64,000 bases of DNA. It comes from Botrimarina colliarenosi. GTDB lineage: Bacteria > Planctomycetota > Planctomycetia > Pirellulales > Lacipirellulaceae. Made by a program: the position numbers and the translations under genes. Shown one piece after another: positions 25,943 through 34,787 of this stretch; the stretch's first letter is position 1; each line of letters begins with the position of its first letter. A model generated the notes under the pieces. The model ran no database searches. It saw only the letters and a list, made by a program, of their open reading frames with translations, and had not been told where the DNA came from. Where the stretch lies: positions 446,288-510,287 of the forward strand of contig NZ_SJPR01000001.1 in the NCBI RefSeq assembly GCF_007859955.1. The letters run 5' to 3'.

Positions 25943-27009
25943 CACTTTAGTCCATTCTTGCGATACCAATCGTCGGGGTCGGACTTCAGGAGGCCCGCTA
26001 TCGTCGGCAGCGTGCCAGCTAGATTGTGCTTAGGCTCCCACCCCAGCAACTCTCGTGCGCGAGAGATATCCAACGCATAGTGGTCGTCGGCCATGTCCAC
26101 CATGAACGGCTTGATGAACGCGTCGCCACCTTGTACGAAATCGGCTATCGTGGCGCCGACTTTCGCGACTCCGGGAGGCACATAGTAGGTCGTCCACTCA
26201 TGGCCGTGCAGCTCTTCTCCAATCGATTTTTGCATCGACTGGTAGGACGGCGGATCTGGCTCGCCGATCAGGATGGCTGTCTTTGGTGCGATTGATTTGC
26301 GTCGTTCTACCGTTCGAATGATCGCGTCCACGGCGTCATCGAGATGAACAGCCGCTTGACCGGCTTCGGTGTCGCCGGGGAAAAAGTGACCCTCGAAATC
26401 CCCTTCGTAGATCCGTTTCACCTGCTGAACGATCGTTGGCTGGCGCCCGTAATCGGTGTAGATCCCTGCAATCCGTAGAAAGACCGACCGCACGTTGGGG
26501 TGACCATCCCGGATCAGTCGCTCGGTCTCGATCTTGCTTTGCGGGTAAGACCATTTCGCCTTCAGCGGGTCGGCTTCCGTAAGATGACTGCCGATTTCAC
26601 AGGGAGCGTGGACAAGCATCGTGCTCGTGAAGAGGAACTGCTCCAGCTCGAATCCGTCCAACGCATTCAGCAAGCGGTCGGTGCCGTTGATCGTGACTTT
26701 CTGATAGAGACCACTGTCATCTCCCGAGAAGTCGTAGTACGCCGCCATATGCACGACGCTTGCAAGCTTGCCTCCGCTAGCGAGCCGCACCTTTTCAATC
26801 GCCGTCCGCACCGACACCGAATCGGTCACGTCGCACTCGATATCGTGCACATGCTCATCTTCCTTAGGCGGCTCGGGCAACCCCACACGATCAAATCCGA
26901 ACACTTCGTAACCGACAGCGGCGAGGCTTCGACAGACAGGCCGACCCAGCAGACCGGAGCTGCCTGTTACGATCACGGCGGGTCGTGGATTCGGCATGCT
27001 GCTCTTCAT
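25942..27009 (-). CDS. NAD-dependent epimerase/dehydratase family protein
   Basis: A 355-residue extended short-chain dehydrogenase. It has the Rossmann motif TGSSGLLG (15-22), Asp-rich ECDVTD (59-64), the VVHMAAYYDFSG segment, STMLVHA for the Ser/Thr catalytic residue and the YPQSK catalytic Tyr155/Lys159. The C-terminus (DISRARELLGWEPKHNL) is typical of sugar-nucleotide epimerases. It is the first gene of an operon: its TGA shares one base with the ATG of the VKOR-like gene. The substrate is unknown and may not be a nucleotide sugar. MKSS at 27009 is the first start; M5 is a second option. Confidence 0.85.
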   Translation of the reverse strand: MKSSMPNPRPAVIVTGSSGLLGRPVCRSLAAVGYEVFGFDRVGLPEPPKEDEHVHDIECDVTDSVSVRTAIEKVRLASGGKLASVVHMAAYYDFSGDDSGLYQKVTINGTDRLLNALDGFELEQFLFTSTMLVHAPCEIGSHLTEADPLKAKWSYPQSKIETERLIRDGHPNVRSVFLRIAGIYTDYGRQPTIVQQVKRIYEGDFEGHFFPGDTEAGQAAVHLDDAVDAIIRTVERRKSIAPKTAILIGEPDPPSYQSMQKSIGEELHGHEWTTYYVPPGVAKVGATIADFVQGGDAFIKPFMVDMADDHYALDISRARELLGWEPKHNLAGTLPTIAGLLKSDPDDWYRKNGLK

Positions 27010-27705
27010 TCCTACTTCCTACATCCGAGGCTCAGTAGGTGGGCGAGTGTCTTATGCGGTCTCAACGGCGCGGCAGACCGACTAGGGACGGCGCGACAGG
27101 TCATTCTTCCCGCGGGTCCGCACGTCCCGTCCCTCGCTCCGATGTGTCCTGCCTACTTTCCAGTCGATAGACGTCCATCGAGCACGCTTGCCGATGGTCG
27201 AACAACGAAGCGCAAGATCGACGGTTGCCATTAGTCGATAAGTCACCGACTAGCTCTTCCCGCTGTCGGGCCGTCTCGCCTTGTCGGAAGCCACTGCGAC
27301 CAAGAGCAAACTACCGATGGTTGGCCCGTTCAGTAGTGGTTAGCGAACGCTGTGCCGTACGAAAGGGGACTACAGAGTCAGCAATGCAAAGTAGATCGAC
27401 AGCCCCAATGGGTCGAAATCGATCACCTAGGTCGCTCAGCAGCGCACCCGGACGCATGGCTGCCAGCCTCAGCAGCAAGAATAAGTGCAGGTCAGAAGCA
27501 AAGCGCATCAAACCGTTGATGGTGTGTCTTGCGGCAGTTCGCTTCGGTCGTAGACGAAGGACCTACCGGAGCGGTTCCACAAATCCGTCCACGAATCTCG
27601 TGACGTTGGGTGGCGCGAATTGTGCAAACCGCGGGTTTAGCCGATCGACCACCCCTGAGACTCCACTGTCCTGCAAAGTGCTTACCCAGACCCCGCCCAG
27701 GCCCT
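27010..27705. other. Intergenic, no gene seen
   Basis: About 700 bases between divergent transcription units (epimerase leftward, exchanger rightward). Frames on both strands are short or Arg/Ser-rich and lack coding character. The promoters of both units should lie here, but I cannot place them with confidence. Confidence 0.5.
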
Positions 27706-28803
27706 ATGCCATCGCTGGATTTCGGATCGATCCCTGTTTGGGGCAACCTCTTGATCCTGGCGATCGCGGGAATCGTCGTCTGGATAGCAGGATTGAAGCT
27801 CGCCCGCCTCGCTGAATCGATCGCTTTACGCACCGGTATGAGCCGCGTGCTGGCCGGCGCGATGCTGTTGGGCGTGGCGACCTCGTTGCCCGAGATCGCG
27901 ACGACGGTGACGGCAGGCGCCTTGGGCAACGCGCCGCTGGCGGTGAACAACCTGTTCGGCGGCGTCGCCATGCAGTTGGCGGTGTTGGCTGTGATCGACT
28001 TCTGGAGTGTCCGCAACGGCCCGCTAACTTTCTTCTCCCCCGACCCGGTCCTGCTGCTCGCCGGTGTACTGCTGGTATTGCAGGTCGCGTTGGCGGTCAT
28101 CGCCGTCTCGGCGGGTGACGTGGCGATCTATGCGCACATCGGCCTTTGGCCCGTACTGCTGGTAGTGATCTACGGCATGTCGCTGTATTACATCGAGAAC
28201 TTTGCATCCCTTGAGACCTGGACAGCCGCGCGGTTGCCGGAGAAAGCCTTGCAAGCCGGGAGTCCCGGAGACGATCAAGATGAGGAAGAGAAAAGCGACG
28301 CCTCGCTGGCGTGGTTGATGTCTTTGTTCGCCTTCAACTGCGTCCTTGTCTTGATCGGCGGCGCCTCCCTCTCGACGTCGGCCGACGCGTTATCGGTGCA
28401 GACCGGCGTCGGCAGCGGATTCATCGGGGCGACGCTGGTCGCTGTCGCAACCTCGCTGCCGGAGATCAGCACAACGGCGGGGGCCATTCGGCTCGGCGCT
28501 TACACCATGGCGATCGCCAACATCTTCGGCACCAACACGCTGGAGATCGCGTTGCTCTTTCCGGCCGATCTTGCCTACCGGGATGGCCCGGTGATGAACG
28601 CCGTGGATAATTCGGCACTGCTGATGGCCGGCCTAAGCATCGTCATGACCGCCCTTTACTTATGGGGACTGCTAGAACGGCGAGATCGATCGATCCTGCG
28701 GATGGGGGTCGATTCATGGTGCGTGGTGTTGACCTATTTGGCGGGACTAGGCGTCTTGTACTTTCAGTCGGGAGCGGCCGGGCAAGCAGGAGCGGCCGGG
28801 TGA
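27706..28803 (+). CDS. Sodium/calcium exchanger-type (CaCA) membrane transporter
   Basis: A 365-residue protein with about ten helices and two homologous halves. The alpha-1 repeat holds [19 protein letters not shown] and the alpha-2 repeat [20 protein letters not shown] with [11 protein letters not shown]. The duplicated ATSLPEI motif is the ion-binding signature of the CaCA superfamily. An acidic loop ([11 protein letters not shown]) separates the halves. The start ATG 27706 gives [14 protein letters not shown]; an upstream start at 27610 would add a basic non-membrane extension. The gene ends 2 bases before the coxB start, so it may be cotranscribed with the oxidase genes. Confidence 0.8.
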   Translation: MPSLDFGSIPVWGNLLILAIAGIVVWIAGLKLARLAESIALRTGMSRVLAGAMLLGVATSLPEIATTVTAGALGNAPLAVNNLFGGVAMQLAVLAVIDFWSVRNGPLTFFSPDPVLLLAGVLLVLQVALAVIAVSAGDVAIYAHIGLWPVLLVVIYGMSLYYIENFASLETWTAARLPEKALQAGSPGDDQDEEEKSDASLAWLMSLFAFNCVLVLIGGASLSTSADALSVQTGVGSGFIGATLVAVATSLPEISTTAGAIRLGAYTMAIANIFGTNTLEIALLFPADLAYRDGPVMNAVDNSALLMAGLSIVMTALYLWGLLERRDRSILRMGVDSWCVVLTYLAGLGVLYFQSGAAGQAGAAG

Positions 28804-28805
28804 TC

Positions 28806-29858
28806 ATGCACGCCGTCAATCAGTCGCTCCAGCCGATTCTCGATCGACCGCGACGCGCCACGTTCAGCTGGAGTCGCCGATCGATCGCGCGGTGGGCCCT
28901 GCTGGCCGTGACGGTATGCACGGGATGTCAGGGGCCCCAGTCCGCGCTCTCACCGGCGGGCGAGGGCGCCGAGCAGATCGCCGCCCTGTTCTGGGCGATG
29001 GCGATCGGCGCCGGGATGATCTGGCTAGTTGTTATTGGATTGGCCGCCTACGCATTGCGGATCGTTCCGCAACCACACGACAAGCGATCGTCACGCCGGT
29101 GGGTGATCGGCGGCGGTGTGATCGTACCGACCCTGCTGCTAAGCATCCTGCTGATGTTCGGCCTGGCGATCTTGCCGGCGCTGGTGCGGCCCGCGCCGGA
29201 GGGGAGCCTGCACGTCGAAGTCGTGGGCGTCCGCTGGTGGTGGCGATTCATTTATCCCAGCCCCGATGGCGGTTCGTTCGAGTTGGCGAACGAAGTACGA
29301 TTGCCGGTTGGCGAGCCGGTACAGTTCGACTTACGGAGCGCGGATGTGATCCACGGTTTCTGGATCCCTTCGCTGGGCGGAAAGGTCGACATGATCCCCG
29401 GGCGGCAGACCCGACTGACGCTCTGGCCCACGGCCGTCGGGACCTACCGGGGAGTCTGTGCCGAGTACTGCGGCGCGTCGCATGCGAAGATGGCGTTCGA
29501 TGTTGTGGTGATGCCGCGAGAGGAGTTCGACGCCTGGTTGCGACAACAAGCCCAAGACGCCATCGACCCGTCAGAACCGGACGCGCGCCGCGGGAGCGAG
29601 GTTTTCCTCAAGAGCGGCTGCGGCGGCTGCCATGCGGTGCGGGGCACCGCCGCCGACGGCTCGATCGGCCCGGACCTCACGCACTTCGGCAGCCGTCACA
29701 GCCTCGCCGCGGGGAGCCTCGAGAATTCGCCCGACAACCTCCGCCGCTGGATCACCGAACCGCAAAGCATCAAGCCGATGGCGGTGATGCCCGGCTACCA
29801 CACGCTGTCGGACGCTGATTTAGCGAGTCTGATCGCCTACCTGCAAGGATTGGAGTGA
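28806..29858 (+). CDS. coxB: Cytochrome c oxidase subunit II fused to cytochrome c
   Basis: A 350-residue membrane-anchored subunit. A lipobox-like LLAVTVCTGCQG near residue 37 suggests a lipoprotein anchor, followed by two membrane helices. The CuA domain has DVIHGFWIPSLGGKVDMIPG and the binuclear site C218-x3-C222-x3-H226 in GVCAEYCGASHAKM. A C-terminal cytochrome c domain has C272-GG-C275-H276 and a distal Met region (PMAVMPGYHTLSD). This fusion defines caa3-type oxidases, in which electrons pass from cytochrome c to CuA. The next gene's GTG start overlaps its stop by 4 bases. Confidence 0.9.
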   Translation: MHAVNQSLQPILDRPRRATFSWSRRSIARWALLAVTVCTGCQGPQSALSPAGEGAEQIAALFWAMAIGAGMIWLVVIGLAAYALRIVPQPHDKRSSRRWVIGGGVIVPTLLLSILLMFGLAILPALVRPAPEGSLHVEVVGVRWWWRFIYPSPDGGSFELANEVRLPVGEPVQFDLRSADVIHGFWIPSLGGKVDMIPGRQTRLTLWPTAVGTYRGVCAEYCGASHAKMAFDVVVMPREEFDAWLRQQAQDAIDPSEPDARRGSEVFLKSGCGGCHAVRGTAADGSIGPDLTHFGSRHSLAAGSLENSPDNLRRWITEPQSIKPMAVMPGYHTLSDADLASLIAYLQGLE

Positions 29859-32380
29859 ACCGCCCCGCCGACAACGACGCCCCCGAAGGCGCACCGAAGA
29901 ACGTCCAAGAGCAGCGACTCTTGGAAACGTGGCGTACGCCGCGCGGCTGGCGCTATTGGTCGGCGGTGAATAACACCGAGGTCGGCCTTTGGTACACGGT
30001 CACATCGGGCTGCTTCTTTCTGTTCGCGGGGGTGCTCGCCCTATTGATGCGGGTGCAACTCGCGACGCCGGGCGCCGAGTTCTTGTCGGCGGACCGGTAC
30101 AATCAGATCTTCACCATGCACGGCTCGGTGATGATGTTCTTGTTCGCCGTGCCGATCTTCGAAGCGATCTCGATCCTTCTGCTGCCGCAGATGATGGGCG
30201 CGCGTGACCTGCCCTTCCCGCGGCTGTCGGCCTACGGCTATTACAGCTTCCTGATCGGTGGGGTGTTCGTCTGCGGTTCGCTGCTCTTCGACGCCGCTCC
30301 CAAAGGTGGCTGGTTCATGTACCCGCCGATGACCACCGACTATCAGCCGGGGATTGGCGCCGACATCTGGCTGCTTGGGTTGTCGTTCATTGAGATCGCT
30401 TCGATCGCCGCGGCCGTGGAGCTCATCGTCGGCGTGCTCAAGTGCCGCCCGCCGGGGATGCGGATCAATCTGATCCCGCTGTACGGATGGTACATCCTGG
30501 TGGTGGCCGGGATGATTCTGTTCGCGTTCCCGCCGCTAATCGCCGGCGACATTCTGCTGGAGATGGAACGCGCCTTCGACTGGCCTTTCTTCGACCCCAG
30601 CCGGGGCGGCGATCCCCTGCTGTGGCAGCACTTGTTCTGGATCTTTGGCCACCCGGAGGTCTACATCGTGTTCCTGCCATCCGTCGCTTTAATGGCGATG
30701 ATCGTACCTACGTTCGCCCGGACGCCGATCGTGGGCTACGGCTGGGTGGTGCTCGCGGCGGTCGGCACCGGCTTCTTGAGCTTTGGCCTGTGGGTGCACC
30801 ACATGTTCACCACGGGGCTCCCCGCGGTGACGCTGGGCGTTTTTTCCGCGGCTTCGCAGGCGGTGGCGATCCCTACCGGTATCCAACTGTTTTGCTTCCT
30901 CGCCACTCTGTTGGCGGGCAGAGTGGTCGGCTCGGTTCCGCTGCTCTTCATTTTCGCCAGCCTCGCGACGTTCGTCTTTGGTGGGCTAACAGGGGTGATG
31001 GTCGCGGTCGCTCCCTTCGACCTCCAGGCTCACGACACCTACTTCGTGGTTGGACATCTGCACTACGTGTTGGTAGGCGGGACGATCTTCCCCCTGATCG
31101 GAGGCACGTACTACTACTACCCCTTGGTCACCGCGAAGCAACTCTCAGCGCGCTTGGGAAAGATCGCGTTCTGGCTGCTACTGGTTGGGTTCAACATCAC
31201 GTTTCTACCGATGCACTGGACCGGTCTGCTGGGGATGCCCCGACGGGTCTATACCTATCCGGCAGGAATGGGCTTCGAAACACTGAACCTGATCTCAACG
31301 GTCGGCGCCTTCGTGCTGGCCTCGGGCTTTCTGGTGGTGCTGTGGGACATCGTCCGACCGAAGGGCAAAGAGCCCTACGCCCCCCGCAACCCGTGGGACG
31401 CCGGGACGCTCGAGTGGCTGGCCGAGATGCCCCTTAAACCGTGGGGCATCCGCTCGGTCCCGATCATCAAGAGCCGCGACCCCCTGTGGGATCAAAAGGA
31501 CTTGGTCCATGACATCGACGAGGGGCGGTTCTACCTGCCCGACGCCGAGGAGGGGCTTCGCGAGACGCTTGTCACGTCGGTGATCGACGCCCGGCCGGAA
31601 CAGTGCCTGCGCGTGCCGGGGCCGACGTTCTTGCCCATGATTAGCGCGGCGTTCACCGGCGGCGTCTTCATCTTCGGCACCTACCACTGGTGGACGCCCG
31701 CGTTGCTCAGCGGCGCTGGCGCGGTGGCGACGATCCTCATCTGGCTGTGGACCGGCACAGCGCGGGTCCCTGAAAAGGAAGCGAAGAACGTCGGGCTTGG
31801 CCTAGAGCTCCCGATTTATATTTCGGGGCCGTCGTCCGTGGGTTGGTGGGCCATGTTCATCACCATGCTCGGCGACGCCACGGCGTTCATCTCGCTCGTG
31901 TTCGGCTACTTCTTCTACTGGACGATCCACGACGACTTCCCGCCCGAAACGTCGGCGGGTCCCGGCGTCGTGTGGCCCGTGGTTGGGGGTGTGCTGATGT
32001 TGCTGGCCTACGGGATGACGATCGCCGCGTGGCGCCTTAACCGGGCCGATCGAAGCGGCGCCTTCTACTTCACGCTGGCAACCGCCGCATTGCTGACCGT
32101 GGGAGGCGCCGCGGCGCTCTTCGCGGCGCCGTGGAGCACCGGCCTCGACCCCACGAGGCACTCCTACGACGCCATCGTGTGGCTACTCGTCGGGTGGACC
32201 GTCCTGCACGCCATGGTGGGCGTGTTGATGCAACTCTACTGCCTAGCCCGCCGCAGCGCAGGCCATATGACCGCGCGACACGACGCCGACATCACCAATG
32301 TCACGCTGTACTGGCACTTCCTCGCGCTCACCGTGGCGCTGACGGTCGGCGTTATCGCCGGCTTCCCTTTGCTCTCCTAA
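29855..32380 (+). CDS. coxA: Cytochrome c oxidase subunit I fused to a subunit III-like domain
   Basis: An 841-residue integral protein. Residues 1-560 are subunit I: FTMHGSVMMF gives a low-spin haem His, HPEVY at 266-270 is the CuB His-Tyr pair, H315/H316 in VHHMFTTG are further CuB ligands, and HLH (401-403) in VVGHLHYVL ligates the high- and low-spin haems. After a linker, residues about 610-841 look like subunit III (GWWAMFITMLGDATAFISLVFGYFFYW, and WHFLALTV at the end). No separate subunit III gene is present. The start is GTG, overlapping the coxB stop by 4 bases. Confidence 0.9.
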   Translation: MNRPADNDAPEGAPKNVQEQRLLETWRTPRGWRYWSAVNNTEVGLWYTVTSGCFFLFAGVLALLMRVQLATPGAEFLSADRYNQIFTMHGSVMMFLFAVPIFEAISILLLPQMMGARDLPFPRLSAYGYYSFLIGGVFVCGSLLFDAAPKGGWFMYPPMTTDYQPGIGADIWLLGLSFIEIASIAAAVELIVGVLKCRPPGMRINLIPLYGWYILVVAGMILFAFPPLIAGDILLEMERAFDWPFFDPSRGGDPLLWQHLFWIFGHPEVYIVFLPSVALMAMIVPTFARTPIVGYGWVVLAAVGTGFLSFGLWVHHMFTTGLPAVTLGVFSAASQAVAIPTGIQLFCFLATLLAGRVVGSVPLLFIFASLATFVFGGLTGVMVAVAPFDLQAHDTYFVVGHLHYVLVGGTIFPLIGGTYYYYPLVTAKQLSARLGKIAFWLLLVGFNITFLPMHWTGLLGMPRRVYTYPAGMGFETLNLISTVGAFVLASGFLVVLWDIVRPKGKEPYAPRNPWDAGTLEWLAEMPLKPWGIRSVPIIKSRDPLWDQKDLVHDIDEGRFYLPDAEEGLRETLVTSVIDARPEQCLRVPGPTFLPMISAAFTGGVFIFGTYHWWTPALLSGAGAVATILIWLWTGTARVPEKEAKNVGLGLELPIYISGPSSVGWWAMFITMLGDATAFISLVFGYFFYWTIHDDFPPETSAGPGVVWPVVGGVLMLLAYGMTIAAWRLNRADRSGAFYFTLATAALLTVGGAAALFAAPWSTGLDPTRHSYDAIVWLLVGWTVLHAMVGVLMQLYCLARRSAGHMTARHDADITNVTLYWHFLALTVALTVGVIAGFPLLS

Positions 32381-32382
32381 CG

Positions 32383-32784
32383 ATGGACGCGACCCCGCCT
32401 AACGCCGTACCCAACGCTAAAGAAAGCGACGAATCGCTGCTGGCGATCTTCGTCTCGCCGGCGGTCTGGGCCGCGCATTTCATGGCCTGTTACATCACGG
32501 CCGCGGTTTGGTGTGAGAAGTTTTCCGGCGACTCACTTTCGCTAGCGCCCGTGCGTGTGGCCTTTGGCGTCTACACCCTCCTGGCCGTCGCTCTCATCGG
32601 GGTGAACGGGTGGTTCGGATACCGCCGCATCCGCCGCACGCCCGGGGACCACGCCTATGGCGCCGACAGGGCCGAAGACCGCCACCGCTTCCTGGGGTAC
32701 GTGACCACATTACTCGCAGGCCTCAGCCTCGTCGCGACGCTGTTCGTCGCAGCGGTCGCCCTCTTCGTGGAGACGTGTCACTAA
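32383..32784 (+). CDS. Small membrane protein of the cytochrome oxidase operon
   Basis: A 133-residue protein with three predicted helices (about 24-45, 58-80 and 105-128), beginning MDATPPNAVPNAKESDESLLA. It starts 2 bases after the subunit I stop and shares its last base with the ATG of the next gene. The position in a caa3 operon matches that of small subunit IV-like or assembly membrane proteins. I do not recognise a named family from sequence alone; a C-terminal ETCH occurs at the end of the last helix. Confidence 0.65.
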   Translation: MDATPPNAVPNAKESDESLLAIFVSPAVWAAHFMACYITAAVWCEKFSGDSLSLAPVRVAFGVYTLLAVALIGVNGWFGYRRIRRTPGDHAYGADRAEDRHRFLGYVTTLLAGLSLVATLFVAAVALFVETCH

Positions 32785-33416
32785 TGCGAAGAGCACTACT
32801 CATCGCCGGAATCGCTGCGCTTGCCGCCGCTTGGTCGGGGCCGCTTCGCGAACTCGCCCACTATCCCTTCTCCGGGCACATGGTGATGCACATGCTCGTG
32901 GTGGCCGTCGCCGCGCCATTGCTGGCTTTCGCGGCGGCGGGAAGCGGTTTCGACCCGACCCAGCGAGCGCCCGGTTTCTTCGCGCCGATCCCCGCATCGG
33001 TCGGCGAGCTCGTGCTGGTCTGGGCGTGGCACGCCCCCGCGCCGCATCACCTCGCCCGAGAAACCACCTGGGGGCTGGTCGCCGAGCAAGGTTCATTCCT
33101 GCTGGCCGGCCTGTGGGTGTGGCTCGCTGCTTTCGGCGGAGACCCCCGCCACGACCACGGCCGGCGCGCCGCAGGCGTAATCGGCCTCTTGCTCACGTCC
33201 ATGCACATGACGCTGCTCGGCGCCCTGCTGGCTCTGGCGCCGCGCGCGGTCTACGCGCACCACACGGGCCACGGGCAGATCGACGCCCTCGCCGATCAGC
33301 ACCTCGGGGGCGTGGTCATGATCGTCGTCGGCGGAGTCGCCTACTTGAGCGGCGGCTTGTGGCTCACATGGGAATTGCTTCGCAGCCGACACGACGTAAC
33401 CGAGGCGGCGCCATGA
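32784..33416 (+). CDS. CtaG-like cytochrome c oxidase assembly membrane protein
   Basis: A 210-residue membrane protein with six helices. His-rich helices, including HMVMHMLVVAVAAPLLAF, VWAWHAPAPHHLA and LLTSMHMTLLGALLA with PRAVYAHHTGHGQ, fit the caa3_CtaG family (a membrane factor acting in oxidase maturation or copper handling in Gram-positive and related caa3 systems). Its ATG overlaps the preceding stop by one base, and its own stop overlaps the next gene by 4 bases. The first residues (MRRALLIAGIAALAAAW) form the first helix. Confidence 0.8.
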   Translation: MRRALLIAGIAALAAAWSGPLRELAHYPFSGHMVMHMLVVAVAAPLLAFAAAGSGFDPTQRAPGFFAPIPASVGELVLVWAWHAPAPHHLARETTWGLVAEQGSFLLAGLWVWLAAFGGDPRHDHGRRAAGVIGLLLTSMHMTLLGALLALAPRAVYAHHTGHGQIDALADQHLGGVVMIVVGGVAYLSGGLWLTWELLRSRHDVTEAAP

Positions 33417-34528
33417 AACTTCGACTCAAACAACGCGCGACGACCCTCGCCATCTTCTTCGCTTTGATGGCGGTGCTCGGTTCGATGGTCGTGGTGTCCG
33501 GCGTCGCCCCGATCCGGGCTAGCTCGGGCCATTGGGCCATCACGAAGTGGTTTCTAGCGTTCTCAAAGAACCGTTCGGTCGCCACGCACAGCCTCGGCAT
33601 CAAGGCGCCCGAACTCGATGACCTAGGGCGTGTGCGTCGTGGCGCGGGCCACTACGAGACCGCGTGCGCTAACTGCCACGGCAGCCCGTTGCGTGCGCGA
33701 TCGCCCGTCGCGCTCGCGATGACGCCGACGCCGCCGTTGCTTCCTCCGCTCGTCGAGCGCCGTAAGCCCCGCGAACTTTACTATGTGGTCCAGCACGGCA
33801 TCCTCTTCGCCGGCATGCCCGCCTGGCCCACCCAGAAGCGACCCGAGGAGGTGTGGGATGTCGTTGCGTTCCTCGTCCGCTTGCCGCAGATCGACCGCGA
33901 TGAGTACCTCCGCTTGATTTCTCCGGAGACCCGACCAGCGCCGCTTCCCACCGCCGACGGAGTCGCCACGGCGCCACTCGCTACTTGTACGCGTTGCCAC
34001 GGCGCCGACGGAGGTGGCGGACCCGGCGGGGCGTTCCCTCGGTTAGTGGGGCAACCCTCCGAGTACTTGCTTGATTCCTTGGAGGCCTACGCCGCCGGCG
34101 AGCGCCACAGCGGCGTTATGCAAACCGTCGCGGCGGTGCTCACCGACGAGGAACGCCGGGTCTTGGCGAACCACTTTGGCAAGATGATGGCGCCGGGCAC
34201 CGACCCCACGGCGTCTCCAGAAGACAGCGAAGCGATCGCTCGCGGGCGGAAGATCGCCGAGCACGGCCTACCCGACGCGAATGTGCCGTCGTGCATCGAC
34301 TGCCACGGACCGGGTGAACAGCCGATCTCAGAGAATTATCCACGACTGGCGGGCCAGCCGACTTGGTATCTCGAGCGGCAACTCCGTCTCTTCCACGCGG
34401 GCCATCGGGGCGGCGGCGCGAACGCTCATCTGATGGACACGGTCGCCGCCAACCTGCAAGAAACATCGTACCGCGACGTGGCGATGTACTATTCGTCGTT
34501 GGGTAATGCGTCGCAAGAAGACGATTGA
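33413..34528 (+). CDS. Triheme c-type cytochrome
   Basis: A 371-residue membrane-anchored or secreted protein. One N-terminal helix (about residues 10-32) is followed by three c-type haem motifs: CANCHG, CTRCHG and CIDCHG. Each domain carries downstream Met residues (GILFAGMPAW, RHSGVMQTV) as likely sixth ligands. It is the last gene of the oxidase operon (4-base overlap with the CtaG-like gene). It probably supplies electrons to the caa3 oxidase or accepts them from an alternative complex III. The two C-terminal domains resemble each other, as in dihaem c4/FixP-like proteins. Confidence 0.85.
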   Translation: MKLRLKQRATTLAIFFALMAVLGSMVVVSGVAPIRASSGHWAITKWFLAFSKNRSVATHSLGIKAPELDDLGRVRRGAGHYETACANCHGSPLRARSPVALAMTPTPPLLPPLVERRKPRELYYVVQHGILFAGMPAWPTQKRPEEVWDVVAFLVRLPQIDRDEYLRLISPETRPAPLPTADGVATAPLATCTRCHGADGGGGPGGAFPRLVGQPSEYLLDSLEAYAAGERHSGVMQTVAAVLTDEERRVLANHFGKMMAPGTDPTASPEDSEAIARGRKIAEHGLPDANVPSCIDCHGPGEQPISENYPRLAGQPTWYLERQLRLFHAGHRGGGANAHLMDTVAANLQETSYRDVAMYYSSLGNASQEDD

Positions 34529-34787
34529 AGAGACGGATTTCAACGGACGTTTGACGTGCATCGAACTCCTTTGCGAACTGCGCAGTAATTCAATGACCGC
34601 CGGTTCTCCGTCTTCTATCCGAAATCTTTCCTCCGACGGGAGGCGTCGCAGCAACTCTTCGAGAGCTGCCCCGTCTGAGCGCGAGCGTTGAAGGCCACAG
34701 CTTCCCCAAGCGGACACGCGTCACGGAAGTTGACGGCTAGCCGTGAGAGGCAAGCTATTGACGTCGGTAGTGTTGACGCCCCAGAGA

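Noticed and set aside
27225..27815. Plus-strand frame of 196 codons before the exchanger gene
   Set aside because: It overlaps the exchanger start in another frame and is Ser/Arg-rich without recognisable structure.
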